A stretch of 64,000 nt of DNA from Membranipora membranacea (Eukaryota > Bryozoa > Gymnolaemata > Cheilostomatida > Membraniporidae), in the NCBI GenBank assembly GCA_914767715.1, contig OU612069.1, positions 6,324,001 to 6,388,000 on the forward strand, read 5' to 3'. Below, piece by piece: positions 1 through 11,010 of the stretch. The notes below the pieces were generated by a model, which did no database searches, was not told where the DNA came from, and was given only the letters and a program-made list of their open reading frames with translations. A program made the position numbers and the translations under genes. Numbering within the stretch: position 1 is the first letter of the stretch; every line of letters begins with the position of its first letter.

Positions 1-544
1 CAAAAATCATCGCTTGACTTAGACTATGTTCTGTAGAGATATTTAGCAGAGTTTAGTATGAGCTACTGTGATTGGTCTAATTTTGAAAGTTAGACCAATC
101 ACAGAGGCCATATCAATAGAGTGGCCATATTATTTCATCTTTAGTTTTCTAACTGGCAACTGAAACATGAGATTTTAAAACAGAGAGTACAAGCACTTCT
201 TCAGAGCTAAACCAAACAAAGTACACACCATCAGAATCAGAAACCTTCAATCTTATCAGATAATTGTATGTTTGGAGTGAAAATGGAGTTTTTCTGTGGA
301 ATTCAGGCAGCAGTTTGACACTAAATTTCAGTCTTGCCTACTTTAGTTTTCTAGGGTTTTCCATGGTTTTCTAACAATTGCGCTGGGTGCGCATGCTTCA
401 GATCTATATCCTGAAAAATTTCAAGGCTGTAGGAGGAATAGAAACTGAGATATCTGGGTTTAAAAAACTTGTGTTTTCGAAAATCTGCGCAGTTTTTAGG
501 CCCTGTCGAGAGTATAAGAATTTGATGACACTTTTCTAAAACGG
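1..544. other. intergenic or intronic DNA, no gene seen
   Basis: I see no coding exon, splice-bounded frame or recognisable transposon protein here. A short perfect hairpin lies at 66-104 and is listed separately. The segment ends where the LINE-derived sequence begins near 545. Confidence 0.5.
66..104. repeat. perfect 15-bp hairpin
   Basis: CTGTGATTGGTCTAA (66-80) is followed by a 9-base loop and its exact reverse complement (90-104). The arms contain an ATTGG/CCAAT core. It could be the remnant of a foldback element or the end of a mobile element; nothing ties it to a gene. Confidence 0.7.
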
Positions 545-560
545 AAGTTGGTGCATTGTA

Positions 561-880
561 ATGCCTACTCCTAGAATCAGCCGGCTGTTTGGTGAGAGAA
601 CCCAGGCTTACCAGAGTAACTCAGCTGAACACCGCATATTAAAAGGGCAAGTCCAGAAAGCCATAAGAGAGGCAAAGCATAATCATGCCTCAGATATTGA
701 GACTAGAATGCAATGTAATAGTAGACTAGCATGGAGTCAGTTGAAGTCAGTCTTGAAATTAAAAGATAATGCAAAAGGGTGCTCTCTTGATTCTGATGTA
801 TTGAATGCTTTTTTCAATCGTTTTGATAAACAGAGTGAGTGTCCAGACTTACCATCTCGTGAACCTATTTTTGATGGTTT
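561..880 (+). pseudogene. LINE ORF2 fragment, region before the reverse transcriptase
   Basis: The frame encodes a basic, helical stretch with blocks such as 'VQKAIREAKHNHASDIE' and 'LNAFFNRFDKQSEC'. Blocks like these lie between the endonuclease and the RT palm in CR1/L2-type ORF2 proteins. The frame is open but runs out at a T-rich tract near 876-886, where homology passes to another frame, so a small indel has occurred. It continues directly into the RT core of the same element. The ATG at 561 is not a true start; it is an internal Met of a larger ancestral protein. Confidence 0.7.
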
Positions 881-1902
881 TTTCTTTTGAGGAAGTTTAT
901 GCAACTCTATGTAATGTACAAACGTGTAAGAGCCCGGGTCCAGACAACATCACCGCAAAAATGCTCAAATGTGCTGCATCCACCCTAGCACAACCCCTGA
1001 CACTGCTTTTTAATCGATCACTTCAGGAAGGTGTTATGCCTAGAGTTTGGAAAACAGCAAATATCAAACCTATTCCTAAGTGTGCAGGGGCATCAGATCC
1101 TAAAGATTTTAGGCCGATAGCCCTCACCTCCATCGTGGGCAAATGTCTCGAGCGTCTGGTTATGAAACGACTCGCACCATTACTAGACGACCCCATCCAG
1201 TTTGCGTATAAGTCTGGTAGGTCTACTGAAGATGCTCTAATCACTCTGATCGACTCGGTAACTGAACATCTTGACAGCAATGCTAAAAATCGGGTCCGAG
1301 CTCTTTTTATAGTCTTTTCTAGTGCTTTTAACACCATCAATCCTGCCACAATAATCAGCAAACTCGATAGCTACAGCATCAATCCTAACATCATCAACTG
1401 GCTATATAACTTCCTTACAAATAGAACACAGCAAGTTATTACATCACTCAACACGTCAAAATCATTGAGCACTTCAACTGAAAGCCCTCAGGGATGCGTC
1501 ATCAGCCCACTGCTATTCTCCTTTTATGTTGTCGATATGCCATCAACAAGCAACATCAAACTAGTAAAACATGCCGGCGACACTGTGATCATTGAATTGT
1601 TGACAGAAAACCAGCCATCTGAACTTCAAACAATGACTAATACCATCAACTCATGGTGCGCGGATAATGACCTAATACTCAATGCAAAGAAAACAAAAGA
1701 AATGGTCATGTGCAATGCAAGGGATAACCCAAGCTACCCACAACTGCTTGTAAACAATACTTCAATTGAGCAGGTAGAACAATTTACATACTTAGGCACC
1801 ATTATTACCAACAAACTGGATTTTACTCTGAACACCCTGAAAACTACAGCGAAAGTCCTTCATAGAGTCAGTAATCACGTTCCACCTGGTTGTGCTATAT
1901 AG
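880..1902 (+). pseudogene. LINE reverse transcriptase core, catalytically dead
   Basis: Numbered from the upstream Met codon at 805, the frame shows the RT fingers motif KSPGPD (residues 42-47), the 'DPKDFRPIALTSIVGKCLERL' block, GRSTEDALI and PQGCVISPLLF (PQG at 228-230). Both catalytic Asp motifs are damaged. The 'FLDFSSAF' type motif reads FIVFSSAF with Val170 in place of Asp, and the FADD type motif reads HAGDT (256-260) with Gly258 in place of the first Asp. The enzyme would therefore be inactive even without the flanking frameshifts. The thumb region follows (KTKEMV, then 'QFTYLGTII'). It belongs with the fragments at 561-880 and 1892-2179. Confidence 0.9.
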
Positions 1903-2179
1903 TCATCTGAGCGCAGACTCTAAGAAAAAGTTAAAATCTGTGATAAGAACTGCAGGTTACCTATCAGGCGAACTTACGTTCACACCCGTAGACGACCTTG
2001 ACTCTATTATACAGAAAGTAAAGAGCCTCCGTATGATTACCACCGAAGATGAACCACTACTCCGTCTTAACCAGCTGCCGTCAGGCAGATATCAATCAGT
2101 CAAGTTCCGCGTGCAGATACGTGCCAAATGTTTTAGAGCAGAATGTATCAAATACCTAAATAGTGTCTTCAAAAAGTAA
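1892..2179 (+). pseudogene. LINE ORF2 C-terminal fragment
   Basis: This frame, shifted relative to the RT core, carries a segment of the type 'SADSKKKLKSVIRTAGYL', then 'PLLRLNQLPSGRYQSVKFR' and 'AECIKYLNSVFKK'. These match the conserved C-terminal region of Rex1/L2/CR1-like ORF2 proteins, which ends in a short 'LN' helix. It ends in a natural stop at 2177-2179 followed by an A/T-rich 3' end. The shift near 1890 separates it from the RT core. Confidence 0.75.
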
Positions 2180-2320
2180 TAGTATTTTTTTATGGTCTTA
2201 TCATTTTATTTATTTTTACAGAATCAACAGTTTCAATAATTTTTACAGAGCACCCTACAGAGACAGTTTTATTTCTCAGAGATTGAGACTAAATATAAAC
2301 ATACATACATATGCACACGT

Positions 2321-2640
2321 ATAGTCAGTCAGTTTGGCGCAGTGGTTAGCGTGTCTGCCACTTGACCAGCCGGTTGTTGGTTCAAACCCCATCCGGGACC
2401 TTTGACTGATCACACAGTCCCTTCGGATCAGGACTATAAATAATTGAGGTCTTCTGTATGTACAACACCATTGTGCATGCAGATTAGAGAACCCTCCTGT
2501 ATGGTATAACTCTATACAGGAGGATGCTGTCATCAACCACTGCAGCTCCGGCCTTGTAGCGCTATGCTTCACGCTTGGTTAAAGCCGTCAGTGGTTGAAA
2601 AGTGGCACTAACGACTCGGAAATTAAGTCGTCACAAATAA
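2321..2640 (+). mobile_element. tRNA-derived SINE
   Basis: The head has an internal RNA polymerase III promoter: an A box TGGCGCAGTGG at 2335-2345 and a B box GGTTCAAACCC at 2379-2389, with tRNA-like spacing. It is not a functional tRNA gene because the acceptor, anticodon and T arms do not close into a cloverleaf. The body is strongly structured, with a 10-bp stem at 2493-2502/2514-2523 and another exact 10-bp stem at 2533-2542/2589-2598. It lies just downstream of the LINE tail, but I see no shared 3' end that would prove they are partners. Its right boundary is approximate. Confidence 0.75.
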
Positions 2641-3395
2641 GTATTGCCCCTTATGTTAATGGAAGAAGACAACGACTCAATAGAGCGATCAAGATGGTCA
2701 CTGATATAATATCTGATAATTATTTTGTATCAAGTTTGCCCTGTGTACTTAACAAAGTTTGAAAAGGTTACAGTCCAGTAGATCTAGGATAGGCAAGATG
2801 TATTCCATCCCAAAGAAAGCTAAGTAAATTTCGTGTCAGCTTGGAAAAGCTCCATTGGGGTATGTACTGAAATACTGATAAACTGCAAACCCAACATGAG
2901 GAGCATAGAGCACCATTGGAAACTGCTTTGCACCCTCAAGGATTATTACTTTCCCTATATTATTTATAGATCAGTTTTTGAGAATTGGCACCTGTATTGT
3001 AATATTTCAGATAGTTTAAATGACACATAATATTATATCATACCTATTTTAAATTCAGTAAAATTGCAATTCAAATCTGTATGCAGCATTACTTTGAAGA
3101 GTATTAATAAATCATATCACTTGCTGGTGTCTTGCTGAATATTGTTCCAGTATGTTGTTTATACATCTTAAAAATACTATTTCCAAGGTGGTATAGAAAC
3201 ATTGCGGCAGCAGAAGTCATACCCCATTACACTCATGCTATTGGTTGAGAGGACAATCGGATGCTCTCATATCATTGGAATGAGAAGTGTCACCATTATG
3301 ATGAGAGAAAGCACTGTACGTTGTGACAGTTTTATGAAAAACATTACCACAATGCATTTCATTTTGAAAATTATCGGTGGCTATGAGGTGGTTGT
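2641..3395. other. unique non-coding stretch
   Basis: Short open frames occur at 2833-3030 and 3202-3408, but neither matches a family I know or has convincing splice borders. No duplicate of this stretch was noticed elsewhere in the window, unlike the DNA that follows it. Confidence 0.4.
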
Positions 3396-4735
3396 CACAG
3401 CATTATGAAACAAACTTTATGGGATGATCATAAAATAATGCTGTAGTGATAGAACAACTGTCATGCTATAACATTGTTAAAATTGAAAAGCATTTGATTT
3501 GATAGCATGATCATAACATCAATAAAGTGCTAAATATAAGCTGTTTTCTCCCATTTAACAGTGATGTCTCATCATGTCAAAAATAATGTTTGACTAATAC
3601 TTAGAACCAAAGATTCTGCTATAACTGAATCTGAACATTGTGATTACCATTCCGTATCCCATTAGACAATAACCAAATCCTATCATTTACACACCATGTA
3701 ATACTTGATAAATTTGTATGCAAAACATTGTTACAATGTTTGCTTGGTTTTTGACCTTCATTTGTAACAAGAAGACAAACAGTTTTTAGGTTATGGAAGA
3801 TGGGGATCACAAAAATTCCCAGGGATCAATATATTATTAGCATATATAAACTTGGATTTTCAGCTTTTTATAGGTAAACTATAAAGAATAATCCCTATTC
3901 TTTTATATCTACTGGTAGGAACATATAACAATTGTCTTAAACAAACTGCTCACATGGATTTGTAAATAAAAGGCAATATCACCTTGTCTAGCATACTCTG
4001 CAAGTCCTCTTCGAAAAGGTTATAAAACTGCCAACACAGGTCTCCAAAATTTAAATTCACACTTCTGCTTTTTAATTTCACTAGTCGCAGTCACTTAGAT
4101 ATGTTGGTAGCTGGTTGTTTGACTGATCTAGATACAACAGCTTTATTTTCAGTTTTCACGCTTTGTGTGTTTGGTATTTTTGCAGGTCATTGTCATCATC
4201 TTAAGGGAAAATACTCGAACTGTAACATTTAAATGGTTGCAAACATATTCAACTGTCAACAAATAGACCATTGAAATAGTGAAAGTGAAAGATTTGAAAG
4301 AATGCAAAAAAGTTTCCACCTCTATAAATGGGGCGCAGTCATAGACTTGATTATAAACGTAGACACGACACTATATGGATATTGAGGCAATGAGGGACTT
4401 AATTGTGGGCAACGTAACGTCATTGGAAGGTGTAGAAGCGATGATGCTATCGTTGATTTTCTGTCCATAATCCAGGTTTTTTGTTCATAATCCGATCGAT
4501 TTTGATCCGATTTTGAGATTGAAAATTACAAGAGATTTAGCAGCTTATCTCACTTACGGCAAAAAAAGATATGGAACTCAGTGACTTGTTACCCCACAAA
4601 TTTGATATACATATAGAAAGTCTTTTGTTCGGCTAGACAAAATCCACAAGAAATTTAGAAGAATAGAAACAAAAGACAGTGGATATTCTAATTTGTATCA
4701 ACTGTTGTGTCTTTTGATTGAAAGCCCAGCAGTTT
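3396..4735 (+). repeat. segmental duplication, copy 1 (copy 2 at 42143-43552)
   Basis: This 1.3-kb block recurs in direct orientation about 39 kb away with scattered substitutions and small indels; for example, the runs around 3396-3520 and 42143-42265 align almost base for base. The two copies bracket the whole mosaic of duplicated modules between them. It holds no supported gene. A short hydrophobic frame near 4085-4190 is also open in the other copy (42807-43016), but the differences look neutral. Confidence 0.75.
4340..4600 (-). repeat. inverted copy of module C
   Basis: Read on the minus strand, this matches the direct copy at about 5640-5900 (and those at 12100-12420 and 24180-24470). 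Landmarks are 'TTGTGGGCAACGTAACGTCATTGG' split over the arms and the phrase 'GATCGATTTTGATC'. The two arms lie about 1 kb apart, so a transcript through 4.3-5.9 kb could fold back on itself. A second inverted copy lies at about 43080-43310. Confidence 0.75.
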
Positions 4736-4768
4736 TTAATTTGACATCCTATACTATATACTGAAACT

Positions 4769-6240
4769 TGGTGGCCTGAGGTGAGAAGAAGCTTACTCAT
4801 AAGACTTGTCAAGTTATTTTATAGGTACTAAAAAATTAAGAGTGTACTGTGATCACATTAGCCCCCTTCATGTGTACTGAAATAATGAAAAAAAAAGCCG
4901 GTCCCTGTTTTAGAATCCCAATATTTCTCTGTTATGTGGAGGTTTCTAAAATTACTGGTTCTTCTATCATACCTAGGTACTTTTTGTATTCTGCTTTCAC
5001 AATTGAATTTGGGTTCCATGTTCATATTAGGAACAATTATCTAAGTCGGCCTTCAATACTTATAATCTGATATTATTTTAAGTGATGTCATGTTAGAAGA
5101 CAAGACTACAGGTGCTCATCAAATCTTCATTGTGATATTAATATTGCATCATTGTATTGTGCTGAGTGTGAGGCCTCTATACAATTCAATCCCTTTCATT
5201 GTTTCAACCTTTGGTAAACAAAAGAATCCTTTATATGCTGTGACTGATTCTTTTCAATAGAGGATAAATGTAGCATGTCAGCTTGCATCCAAAGTTTTCA
5301 TGAGAAAATTCAGAATAAATTTTCCCGAAATGCTTCATTAAAGAAGGGAAAATATGATAGAGTGACCCTAACTGATTCATCTATTGGCAACGTCACAGCT
5401 ACGTCACACAGAAAATTTGACGCTTCTAGCATTTGTAGAAGCGCATTTTAATTGAATCATCTGGGTAATAAAAGATAATTTTTTGGCAACATTTCATCAT
5501 GTTTTATGAAATTCATGATTGTTTGCATTCATTTGTATTTTTAATAGTAATTAAATCACCAAGCCTTGACAATAACTTTCAAACATTTTGTGATGGTCTA
5601 TGCATCAAATTTTAAAAATGTAGGGGGAGATAAAGAGGAAACCATATAAGTCACTGAGAAGCAGAAATAACATCAAGTTGATAACAAGATGCTGCTTTTT
5701 GTAAAGCAATTCTGAAACTCGAAATCCGATCAAAATTGATTGAGTTATGAACATAAAACCTGAATTGTTGACAGCAAATCAATGATAATATCATTGCTTA
5801 CTACACCTGCCAATGACGTTGCGTTGCCCACAGTTGAGGCCTCACTTCAGCTATATGTAGTGTCCTGTCTAAGTGTATAATTAAGTCTATGGGTGCAATT
5901 GATTATGTTACAAATATTAATACAACTTTGTTATCATATTTAAATTAAGGTGCAATAATCTAGTATTTACCCTGAAATATACAGCCTATATCTTGCACAT
6001 AAAATTGGTCACAGCTTTAGAGTTTCACAATACACAAGTTAGTAATATTTACTTCTAAACTTATCCGTGATATTTTATAATCATTTAGTTGAGGGACAAA
6101 AAAATCATGCTGCTAGATGCTCTGTTACCACTCGCCCATACAAATCTTCTGCAAAGAAGTGTACGTATCTTTACCAGTAGGGGATGATCTAATGACGTCA
6201 TTTGTCGAACAATCATGTAGGGTCATTGCTCCAATGAATA
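4769..6240 (+). repeat. duplicated modules A, B and C, first copy
   Basis: Three consecutive blocks recur in the same order elsewhere. Module A (4769-5060) also lies at 11838-12080, 22055-22143 plus 23464-23610, and 40655-40955. Module B (5070-5465) also lies at about 23610-24020 and 40955-41350. Module C and its right flank (5570-6240) also lie at 12085-12660 and 24130-24790. Module A contains a short open frame kept open in several copies, but it has no recognisable domain. I treat the blocks as duplicated intron. Confidence 0.75.
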
Positions 6241-8300
6241 TATTTAAAATAGTCCTAAGAGGGATAACAAATGCTTAAACATCCTAAATCTAATTTGACT
6301 TAAAGCTGTCACAAGGCATATCAATTCCATCATCAAGCGGTACCATTATTTATACCTTGAACAGTATTCAAATGTATATAAGTGATGATGTATTAATTGT
6401 TTGAAATAACGTTGAATCCCTAACCATGTTGATTCATATTCCTTGGGTGGCTCTGAGGCTGTTATTTGAGATTACTGTAATGTTGTTAGTGTGCACACCT
6501 AATTAAACCTGTTGACGGCGAGAATTCGGCTTTTATTCATATTGTCTAGCTTGCTGTATGGTCATAACCTTTGTGTGTGATACTACCATGGCTATGATGA
6601 TTGTGTATACATTTTGGTTTCTTATTTGTACAAATTTTTTTACTTACCTGTTCTGCAGCTGGCTGCGTACAAAATCTGTTTCTCAGTTTGTACCTAACTT
6701 TGAGAAGCCTAGGTGATGACAATGAGATACAGAGTTGTTTCTTCTAAAATCTTTCATTCAAGTAAGTTTTAGCAGAGAGCAAGTGTCGTTATTAATGACT
6801 TCTTAATATTTGTGATGTTTTTATTACATTCTCTCAAGCAAAATTTTACTTGTGTTACTCTTTCCCTTGAGCTTCTGAGCAGGAAATCTGAGAGTAGCAA
6901 CATCTCTGCGTCTTGATATTGAATATCTTTCACAGCACAAGATGTTACTAATTCATAATAAATAAGCTATAATCAATAAATTTGTTTGCGCCATAAACAG
7001 AAGACAAATTTATGTCTGTTGTCAGGGGAACACCACGGCCACTTGGATTATTAATAAAAAATTGAAAAGCAATAAATCTATTACAGAATAGGTGCTCAAT
7101 TAGTCTGTGTGCCAATCTCTTGCAACTCGGATTTTTCTGTCCAGTGACTACCAATGCATTATAAGTAACACCAAACAATACTTAATAACTCTGTCAAGGT
7201 ATGTAGGCCTATTGTGATACAATACAATTCATTTGATACATGTGTGGTACCCAGTCATTACGAAGTGCAGTGAAGTGAAAAAGTTATATTTGTCATCTAA
7301 CATGTCAGCTCTTTGTTGTTTGATCTCAACCAAATTTTGTATAGAGTACATGTTTGGCACTGAGAATTTTAATCTGAATAATAAAAAAAAATATGACTGT
7401 GTATACAGAAGCTTACGGTATTAGCCGAATGATTACAGAAAATATGCGAAGGCTCTCAAAAATTATTGATCCTACTAATCTGTGACTTTCCCTTGTACAG
7501 AGACAGCTAGAGCTTGATAGTTGTATCATCACAAAATGCAGCGGTGTTTCTTAAATGAGTTAATCATTGATATACAGGCAGCTGAATAGAGTGCTATATT
7601 GTTGATTTAAGGTTGATTGTTTGATGAGATAGATCTTGACAAAAAACTTGCTGAGAAATTTATCCCCCTTGTTTTACAAGATTGTGCCCATTTTCTACCT
7701 CAACAGGTATTTTCCAATTAACCCTTATTAATAAATGTTTTATTGGGCTTCGTGAAATAGTAAGAGAGTGAAAACAGGATTAACATGGAATCATTGGTTG
7801 CCAAGAAATTCACATGTGAAGTTTGTTCATGCGAAAGTTTACAAGATCACTTTGCAGTGAAAGAAAGCCAACGACTAACTGAGTGCTAAATTGTGAGTTC
7901 AATACTCGCAACAGGGCCAACTGATACCAAGTGTCAATACAGCTGCTATCCCTACGAATTCAATACAAATTTAACTCGACTTGGTTTTTTCACGCATGAA
8001 CTCATCTTGGCCGACTACTGTAATGTAAAATGATAAGTTATTCTTTTATTCAATTATCGCTTTTGTTGTGACAGCTCATGCCCGCCCAATTAATTGTTGG
8101 TTGTTTTATTTGTTTGTTAATTTTCTAATCAAGTTTTACCTAAAACACGCCTCCAAGACCCAGTAAATTTATTAATTTGCGAGCTCCCGTTGGAGGGAGG
8201 GGTGGGGGGGCCTACACCGCCTCTGTCAAACCAAAAAAGCTTTATCTCTTTAACCCAAGAGTTTATTTGGTGCTGAAAGTGCGCTGCACAGGATAGTCAA
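6230..8300 (+). repeat. duplicated modules E-tail, F, G, H and I, first copy
   Basis: It begins with a short 3' piece of the local LINE (6240-6370: 'ATCATCAAGCGGTACC'). Module F (6370-6720) recurs at 15240-15620, 20210-20530 and 49460-49740. Modules G and H (6760-7430) recur at 15640-16010 and 20560-21190, with H alone at 26400-26790. Module I (7560-8300) recurs at 16040-16760, 21240-21830 and 32170-32640. Module H carries the TAGGCCTA octamer (7203 region). Module I ends in a G-rich tract at about 8183-8212. No gene was found. Confidence 0.7.
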
Positions 8301-9955
8301 TGATGACAGGATCACATCTGAAAGCTAAAAATCCCTAACCTGAGCAACCCTGATTATCACAATAGACATTATTTTAAATGCCTTAGATTTAGATATGTTT
8401 ATAATCTTAGCAATCTTAGAAGTTGTGCCCATTTTATATTTTCTTAAAAGTTAGTAATTGATAGATCATTGAACTGAGGCAGTTCTTGACATTGACGGGA
8501 CAACCTGTACTGAAAAGGCGTAAGCAGATGGAAAATTTGTTTTAATGGACAGACAGTTTTAGCTGGACGGATATACCAAATTGAATGGCCAATTTCTTTT
8601 TCAGCTCAATGACCTCCTCCCACTTGCTCTAAATTAAATGACATTGGCGGCAAAGCAATTTTGGACTGATCAATTTAACAATCCACCCGGGAAAGAGGTA
8701 TGTGTTGGGTATACCATGAATTGGCTACATTTTTATAGAAACAGAGGGGCAACAAAAAATTACATAGTATACCACCTGTATTATTGAACCTTATTGGAAC
8801 AGACCTAAACGAACTTAGATGAACATGCATGCAATGGCTGGTTTATGCCACAAAGTTAAAATAAAAAAAACGCTCAATTCATCCTTATATTAACTAATAT
8901 GGCGCTTATATGTACTTCTTGTGACACGCCTATTAAGACAACAGTAGGGAAATGAGTGACGAAACAGCAGACTGATCAGTTTAAACATTCCTACATCTCT
9001 AGCTCAAATTTTGTGAAACTCACTTCTTTTTTGCAATCATTGATTTAAGTTTCATATATCGCCAATGCAACGTCAATCGAACCAAGTCACAATTTATTGA
9101 AGCAGTCTTTTAGAAACCAGTCTTTGATTTGGTCAAACACATATTTTCTCTTGACACACTCATTCGAGAAGAAACTACTGCAGCCTGTCTAGCAATCCTG
9201 TATAAGGAGAGCTAGTTGTGATACTGTTGAGATATTTGAAAACTAGATGCATAAAAATGACAAAAAGAGAAGGTAATGGTAATTATAAATGTCCAGTTAT
9301 GTCTTTTCTCTTTACATGAGAGCTCCAATTCAGATTCGATCAATGAAACTTAATAGATGATCAATTTTGAATTGTGTGCACAATAAATGTTGCTAATATT
9401 GTCAATTTTTTAATATCAAATCGTAATATGATTGCATATGTATGTGCTTTCATTTCCCTTTCGCCTAATTAAATCAATGATGCACCAACTAAACTATTTG
9501 CACTTAAAACGGGAGTTCCCAATTTTGAGTTTTCCTCAAAGGAAAGTTAGTGCAATGCGGTCAGACCAATTTTGTCCTGAACTCTTTTAGCGCCGCTGTA
9601 GGGAAGCTCAAAGGTACTACTGTTGCAAGCATCTGACTCACATGTTTGTTTCAGATATTCATAGGTATTTCTAGTCATGCAAGTTAGGTGATTCAGATGT
9701 GAAACTCAATCTATAATTGCTGACTAAAAATATAGACTTAATATGTTAGTATAAATGCTTAATTAAACTTGTTTTCTTGTGATGAATGTTATGCGATTCA
9801 ATTTATCAGTCCATAATGACATCATTTCACTCCATCAATAAAAAATGTGGAATATTCACTAGCCTTAGCTTCTGACTGGTATAATTGTGATGCATTGATA
9901 CTCGATGCATTAAAGACAGATGTTATGACAGTGTCCTGTTTTGATTTTGAGTTGA
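8300..9955 (+). repeat. duplicated modules K to O, first copy
   Basis: Module K (8480-8870) recurs at 16915-17285, 18475-18860, 27840-28310, 34985-35349 (continued at 38070-38130 after an insertion) and partly at 42070-42140. Modules L and M (8870-9600) recur at 18880-19390, 28310-28925 and 38130-38710. Modules N and O (9590-9955) recur at 19330-19780, 29313-29640 and 38700-39000. The TTAA near 9503 is an empty site matching the element inserted at 28932. The short minus-strand open frames here differ in stops and indels between copies and are not genes. Confidence 0.7.
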
Positions 9956-10135
9956 ATTTCTCTAACTAATTTTTCAGGGCATGTTGTCCTCAAACATTCT
10001 GACAAATTTAAATATTTGGAAGTAATTTTAGATTAAAATATGAGTTTTAAATCCCATGTCAATGAGACAAAACAAAACCCAACCCAGTCATAGCAAACCT
10101 TAGGAGAATTCACCATACTCAGAGGGAACAAACTA
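9955..10135 (+). mobile_element. LINE fragment (local family E), RT thumb region
   Basis: The plus strand encodes pieces such as 'HSDKFKYLEVILD' and 'MSFKSHVNE', the thumb-side motif after the palm domain of CR1/Jockey-type reverse transcriptases. It is only about 180 bp long. It lies immediately downstream, in gene orientation, of the LRR exon at 10183-10323, and matching fragments sit beside the other LRR exons (14170-14310, 29640-29790, 38990-39110). Confidence 0.65.
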
Positions 10136-10182
10136 ATTGTACTAAAAGTCTGATATACTACTGTTGCAAGCATCTGACTCAC

Positions 10183-10323
10183 CTCTCCGGAAGGCAAGTT
10201 AATCCACAGTAACGTGCATCTATACTCTTCAATGATGGAATTTTCCCCAATCCTGCAGGTAGTGTCTGTAGGCCCGTATTGCCAAAGAGGTTTAACGACT
10301 CCAGTCCTGGCAGTTTGCAGATG
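10183..10323 (-). CDS. LRR exon, two leucine-rich repeats, intact
   Basis: This internal exon of the minus-strand LRR gene is 141 bp, 47 codons. The acceptor is a ...CCACCACAG at 10324-10326 and the donor is GTGAGT at 10182-10177. The frame enters and leaves in phase 2, has no stop, and reads ICKLPGLESLNLFG, then GLQTLPAGLGKIPSLKSI, then CGLTCLPE. Joined to an upstream copy, the split codon AG|C gives Ser and the ideal turn 'LPDSICKLPGLE'. LRR proteins of this type are usually ligand- or partner-binding scaffolds. It is the last LRR exon seen before the left edge, so the gene must continue beyond base 1. It differs from exon 39156-39296 at 26 of 141 bases by my count, mostly at predicted surface positions. 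Confidence 0.85.
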
Positions 10324-10469
10324 CTGTGGTGGATAAATAAAATATGTTAAAATACCATGCAATACTGCTTGTCAGTTGATGGAGCAAACACAATTGAGCA
10401 ACGCATTCTATTAATAGGAGAAAGTTTCAGATTGATCAATTACCCATGTAAGTTGTAACTATCAGATAT

Positions 10470-11010
10470 AGATAAATGTATGAATTTTAACTCCCATGTC
10501 AAAGAGATTAAATGAAAGCTAACCCAATCATAGTAAAGTTTGAGAGAAGACGTAAGTTTTTGAATGAAACCGTACCTGCAGTCGTGTACACAGGGTAAAT
10601 AAAACCAAAGATTGAGTATAACCTTATTGCTCTAATTAATATATCTAAAAGAGTCCTCAGAGTCGATAGCAGATGTTTAAACATCATAAATCTAAATTGA
10701 CTTAAACTTAGCAAAAGCAAAAGCATATCAATTTCATCATCAAGCGGTACCATTATTTATACCTTTTAACCGTTTTCAAACTGACTTGAATTGGTTTCAC
10801 TAGTGAACTTTGGTGCCAAATTATTTAATGACTTGCCTCTGACCATTAAGCTGTGCCCTGAGCTGAAACTATTCAAGTTAGACGTCAAAATCCTAAAATT
10901 CTAAAATTTTCAACTGTAAAATCTATATTTTTTACGTTTTGGTTTTCCTAGTAGTTCAAACACACTTTCATTATTTATTCTTTTAAAAAAATCCTTGGTA
11001 CCCGGATTTT
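10470..11010 (+). mobile_element. LINE fragment (local family E), RT C-terminus and 3' end
   Basis: Plus-strand pieces encode the thumb region, then 'FLNETVPAVVYTG'-like sequence, then 'FGAKLFNDLPLTIK' (about 10805-10850). The last is the conserved C-terminal block of CR1/Jockey ORF2 proteins. Frames are broken repeatedly. Related copies lie at 14860-15260, 19780-20210, 30560-31010, 39470-40110 and, in longest form, 48100-49480. Because the flanks are also shared, these are mostly copies made by segmental duplication and not independent insertions. Confidence 0.7.

Larger units (their letters stand above)
545..2185 (+). mobile_element. 5'-truncated dead non-LTR retrotransposon, Rex1/L2-like
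   Basis: This is the 3' half of a LINE ORF2 spread over three reading frames. It runs from the linker between endonuclease and reverse transcriptase (561-880), through the RT core (880-1902), to the C-terminal region (1892-2179). There is no endonuclease domain upstream, so the copy looks 5'-truncated, the usual outcome of target-primed reverse transcription. The KTKE motif, the 'FTYLG' segment and the C-terminal 'LPSGRYQS' stretch resemble the Rex1/L2 group within the CR1 superfamily. That clade call is from memory of family patterns and was not computed. Frame breaks and lost catalytic residues show it cannot move by itself. Confidence 0.85.

Noticed and set aside
1023-1361. Minus-strand 112-codon frame
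   Set aside because: It is the antisense of the LINE reverse transcriptase core.
2330-2405. A tRNA gene, suggested by A and B boxes
   Set aside because: The sequence cannot fold into a complete cloverleaf and continues into a structured SINE body, so it is a tRNA-derived SINE head.
4849-5070. A small conserved protein in module A (also 11921-12151 and 40778-40963)
   Set aside because: The frame is open in three copies but the copies are recent duplicates. The fourth (about 23464-23610) is disrupted, changes include stops and length differences, and there is no domain or splice border.
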